From NCBI RefSeq assembly GCF_000972385.1, contig NZ_JXTE01000106.1, forward strand, positions 1-25,232: 25,232 bases of DNA. Direction: 5' to 3'. The notes under the pieces are model-generated. The model saw nothing but the letters and a program-made list of their open reading frames with translations, was not told the DNA's origin and did no database searches. A program made the translations under genes and the position numbers. This document shows, piece after piece, positions 23,888 to 25,232 of the stretch (positions are counted from its first letter, which is position 1; every line of letters begins with the position of its first letter). Origin of the DNA: Streptomyces sp. WM6386. GTDB taxonomy: Bacteria > Actinomycetota > Actinomycetes > Streptomycetales > Streptomycetaceae.

Positions 23888-25232
23888 CTAGGGTGCGGCC
23901 GGCTTGCCCTGCTGGTACACCCACGTCCGGAACAGACCGTCCAGGGCCTTGCCGGATTCGCGCTCCGCCAGGCGCACGAGCTGGGCGGTCGTCCCGTGTC
24001 CGTCCCGGTGCTCGGCAGCCCAGGCCCGCAGGATCCTGAAGAACACCCGGTCCCCCACAGCCTTGCGGAGTTGATGCAGGGCCATCGCGCCACGGGCGTA
24101 GACGGGCGTACCGAAGATGTTCGCCCCGCTGCCCGGGTCACCGGGCGGGAACTCCCACAGCTCGTCGCTCGCCGGCCGGGCGTACAGCGCGTCGAAGGTC
24201 TTCTGCGCGCTGTCGCCGCCGTGCTGTTCGGCGTAGAGCCACTCGGCGTAGGTCGCGAAGCCCTCGTTGAGCCAGATGTCCTTCCACGAGGTCAGGCTGA
24301 CGGAGTCGCCGAACCACTGGTGGGCGCTCTCGTGGACGAGGGTGCTCAGGTCGGGGGCCTGGTCGTAGACGGGCCGGGTCTGTGTCTCCAGCGCGTACCC
24401 GACGTTCGGGGCCCGGTCGACGATCGAGCCGGCGGCCTTGAACGGGTAGGGCCCGAAGAGTTTGCTCTCCCAGGCCAGGACGGACGGCAGCTTCTTCAGG
24501 ACGGGCGCGGCGGCGTCGGCCTCGCGCGGGTCGACGGCGTTGTAGACCTGGATGCCGTCGCGCGTCGTGTACCGCTCCACCGTGAACTTCCCGACGGTGG
24601 CCGTGGCCAGGTAGGCGGCCATGGGCTCGGACTGGCGCCAGCGGAACGTGGTCTGCCCGTGGGCGGTCGTCTTCCCCAGGAACACGCCGTTGGCGACGGC
24701 GGTGCGCCCCTTGGGAACGGTGATGGTGAAGTCGTACGACGACTTGTCCTTGGGGTGGTTGTTCGCGGGGAACCAGGTCATCGCGCCCTGCGGCTCCCCC
24801 GCGACGAAGGCGCCGTCGTCCGTGGGGATCCAGCCGTCGAGCGAGCCGTCCGGGTCGGTGACCGGGGCCGGCTTGCCGTTGTAGGTGACGGTGACGCGGA
24901 ACCACTGCCCCTTGTGCAGGGTCTTGCGCGGGGTGACGACGAGTTCCTGGCCGTCGCGGCTGAAGGCGGCCTTGTCACGGCCGACGGTCAGGCTCGTGAC
25001 CTTCAGCCCTTTCAGGTCGAGGTCGAAGCGGCTGAGCTTCTGGGTGGCGCGGGCGTAGAGGACGGCCTTGCCGTCGAGGTGACGGTTGTCCGTGTCGTAG
25101 CGGAGGGTCAGGTCGTAGTGGCCGACGTGGTAGCCGCCGTTGCCGGCCAGCGGGAAGTACGGGTCGCCCGCGCCGGACGAGCCGGCCGACGGTGGTGCGG
25201 CCGCCCCGAGCAGCGCCACCAGGGCGACGGGG
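23888..25232 (-). CDS. M1-family zinc metallopeptidase (aminopeptidase N-like), start outside the window
   Basis: About 448 residues are visible, with the true start beyond base 25232. The first residues (PVALVALLGAAAPPSAG) look like the end of a signal peptide, so the enzyme is exported. An N-terminal beta domain (YHVGHYDLTLRYDTDNRHLD, then SSYDFTITVPKGRTAVANGV) precedes the catalytic domain with the zinc site HESAHQWFGD, 18 residues, then the third ligand in LNEGFATYAEWL. PNVGYALETQTRP corresponds to the substrate-binding exopeptidase motif, here with Tyr-Ala-Leu-Glu in place of Gly-Ala-Met-Glu. The C-terminal helices end WVYQQGKPAAP. The protein is shorter than aminopeptidase N, like other secreted Streptomyces M1 enzymes. 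It is 41 bases upstream of the transpeptidase gene and probably heads that operon. Confidence 0.9.
   Translation of the reverse strand, partial: PVALVALLGAAAPPSAGSSGAGDPYFPLAGNGGYHVGHYDLTLRYDTDNRHLDGKAVLYARATQKLSRFDLDLKGLKVTSLTVGRDKAAFSRDGQELVVTPRKTLHKGQWFRVTVTYNGKPAPVTDPDGSLDGWIPTDDGAFVAGEPQGAMTWFPANNHPKDKSSYDFTITVPKGRTAVANGVFLGKTTAHGQTTFRWRQSEPMAAYLATATVGKFTVERYTTRDGIQVYNAVDPREADAAAPVLKKLPSVLAWESKLFGPYPFKAAGSIVDRAPNVGYALETQTRPVYDQAPDLSTLVHESAHQWFGDSVSLTSWKDIWLNEGFATYAEWLYAEQHGGDSAQKTFDALYARPASDELWEFPPGDPGSGANIFGTPVYARGAMALHQLRKAVGDRVFFRILRAWAAEHRDGHGTTAQLVRLAERESGKALDGLFRTWVYQQGKPAAP

Noticed and set aside
1..25232. bldA-type control through TTA codons
   Set aside because: On reading the sequence I saw TTA only in intergenic stretches (for example near 16621 and 19006), none in frame in a called gene; this was a visual scan, not a computed count.
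1..25232. Mobile element or phage island
   Set aside because: No transposase, integrase, attachment-site repeats or phage genes were found; the damaged loci have no terminal inverted repeats or target duplications that I could see.

Overview
The window is high-GC actinobacterial DNA, almost certainly from Streptomyces or a close relative. The evidence is the strong third-position GC bias, GTG/TTG starts, a WhiB-family protein, a SigB/SigF-type sigma factor beside an RsbW-like kinase, an ANTAR/GAF protein, a DUF1206 protein and a GlgE-pathway gene set. I saw no tRNA, rRNA, CRISPR array, transposase or prophage gene.

Layout. 1-3821 (+): the end of trehalose synthase, then maltokinase and glycogen branching enzyme; this trehalose-to-glycogen operon has both complete-length genes broken out of frame. 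3885-4970 (+): a YbdK-type carboxylate-amine ligase. 5126-7548 (+): a long-chain acyl-CoA ligase and a small HATPase protein. 7748-11369 (+): a type II NADH dehydrogenase-like flavoprotein overlapping an FUSC-type membrane protein. 11382-14628 (-): a general-stress cluster reading anti-sigma kinase, SigB-like sigma factor, ANTAR-GAF regulator, DUF1206 membrane protein. 14821-17299 (+): a small coiled protein, a PLP-dependent Orn/Lys/Arg decarboxylase, a strong terminator with a possible small RNA, and a lone cyclic-nucleotide-binding domain protein. 17304-17853: a decayed patch with an MFS exporter missing both its first third and its C-terminal helices, joined to the last codons of an ArgP-like LysR regulator. 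17932-20687: a secreted I36-type inhibitor (+), a TetR regulator (-), a saccharopine dehydrogenase-like enzyme (+) and a WblE/WhiB1-like protein (+). 20643-25232 (-): an M1 metallopeptidase (start outside the window), an L,D-transpeptidase-like lipoprotein and an OmpR-type two-component system with a frameshift in each partner.

How the genes work together. TreS, maltokinase and GlgB belong to one route turning trehalose through maltose 1-phosphate into alpha-glucan. The minus-strand cluster looks like a self-contained partner-switching stress circuit, with possible SigB-type promoters in front of both the kinase and the sigma gene. The right-hand minus-strand run suggests a cell-surface operon under its own two-component system.

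The most striking feature is the number of damaged genes: four internal frame breaks plus a double truncation in 25 kb, while all neighbours are intact. Some breaks are 1-2 bases and could be sequencing errors, but at least three look like real losses of tens to hundreds of bases. Either this assembly has collapsed in high-GC stretches or the strain has lost several accessory functions. I found no clearly new system; the best candidates for unusual biology are the sigma/ANTAR cluster with its reversed domain order, the structured region at 16590-16725, and the palindromic leader of the I36 gene.
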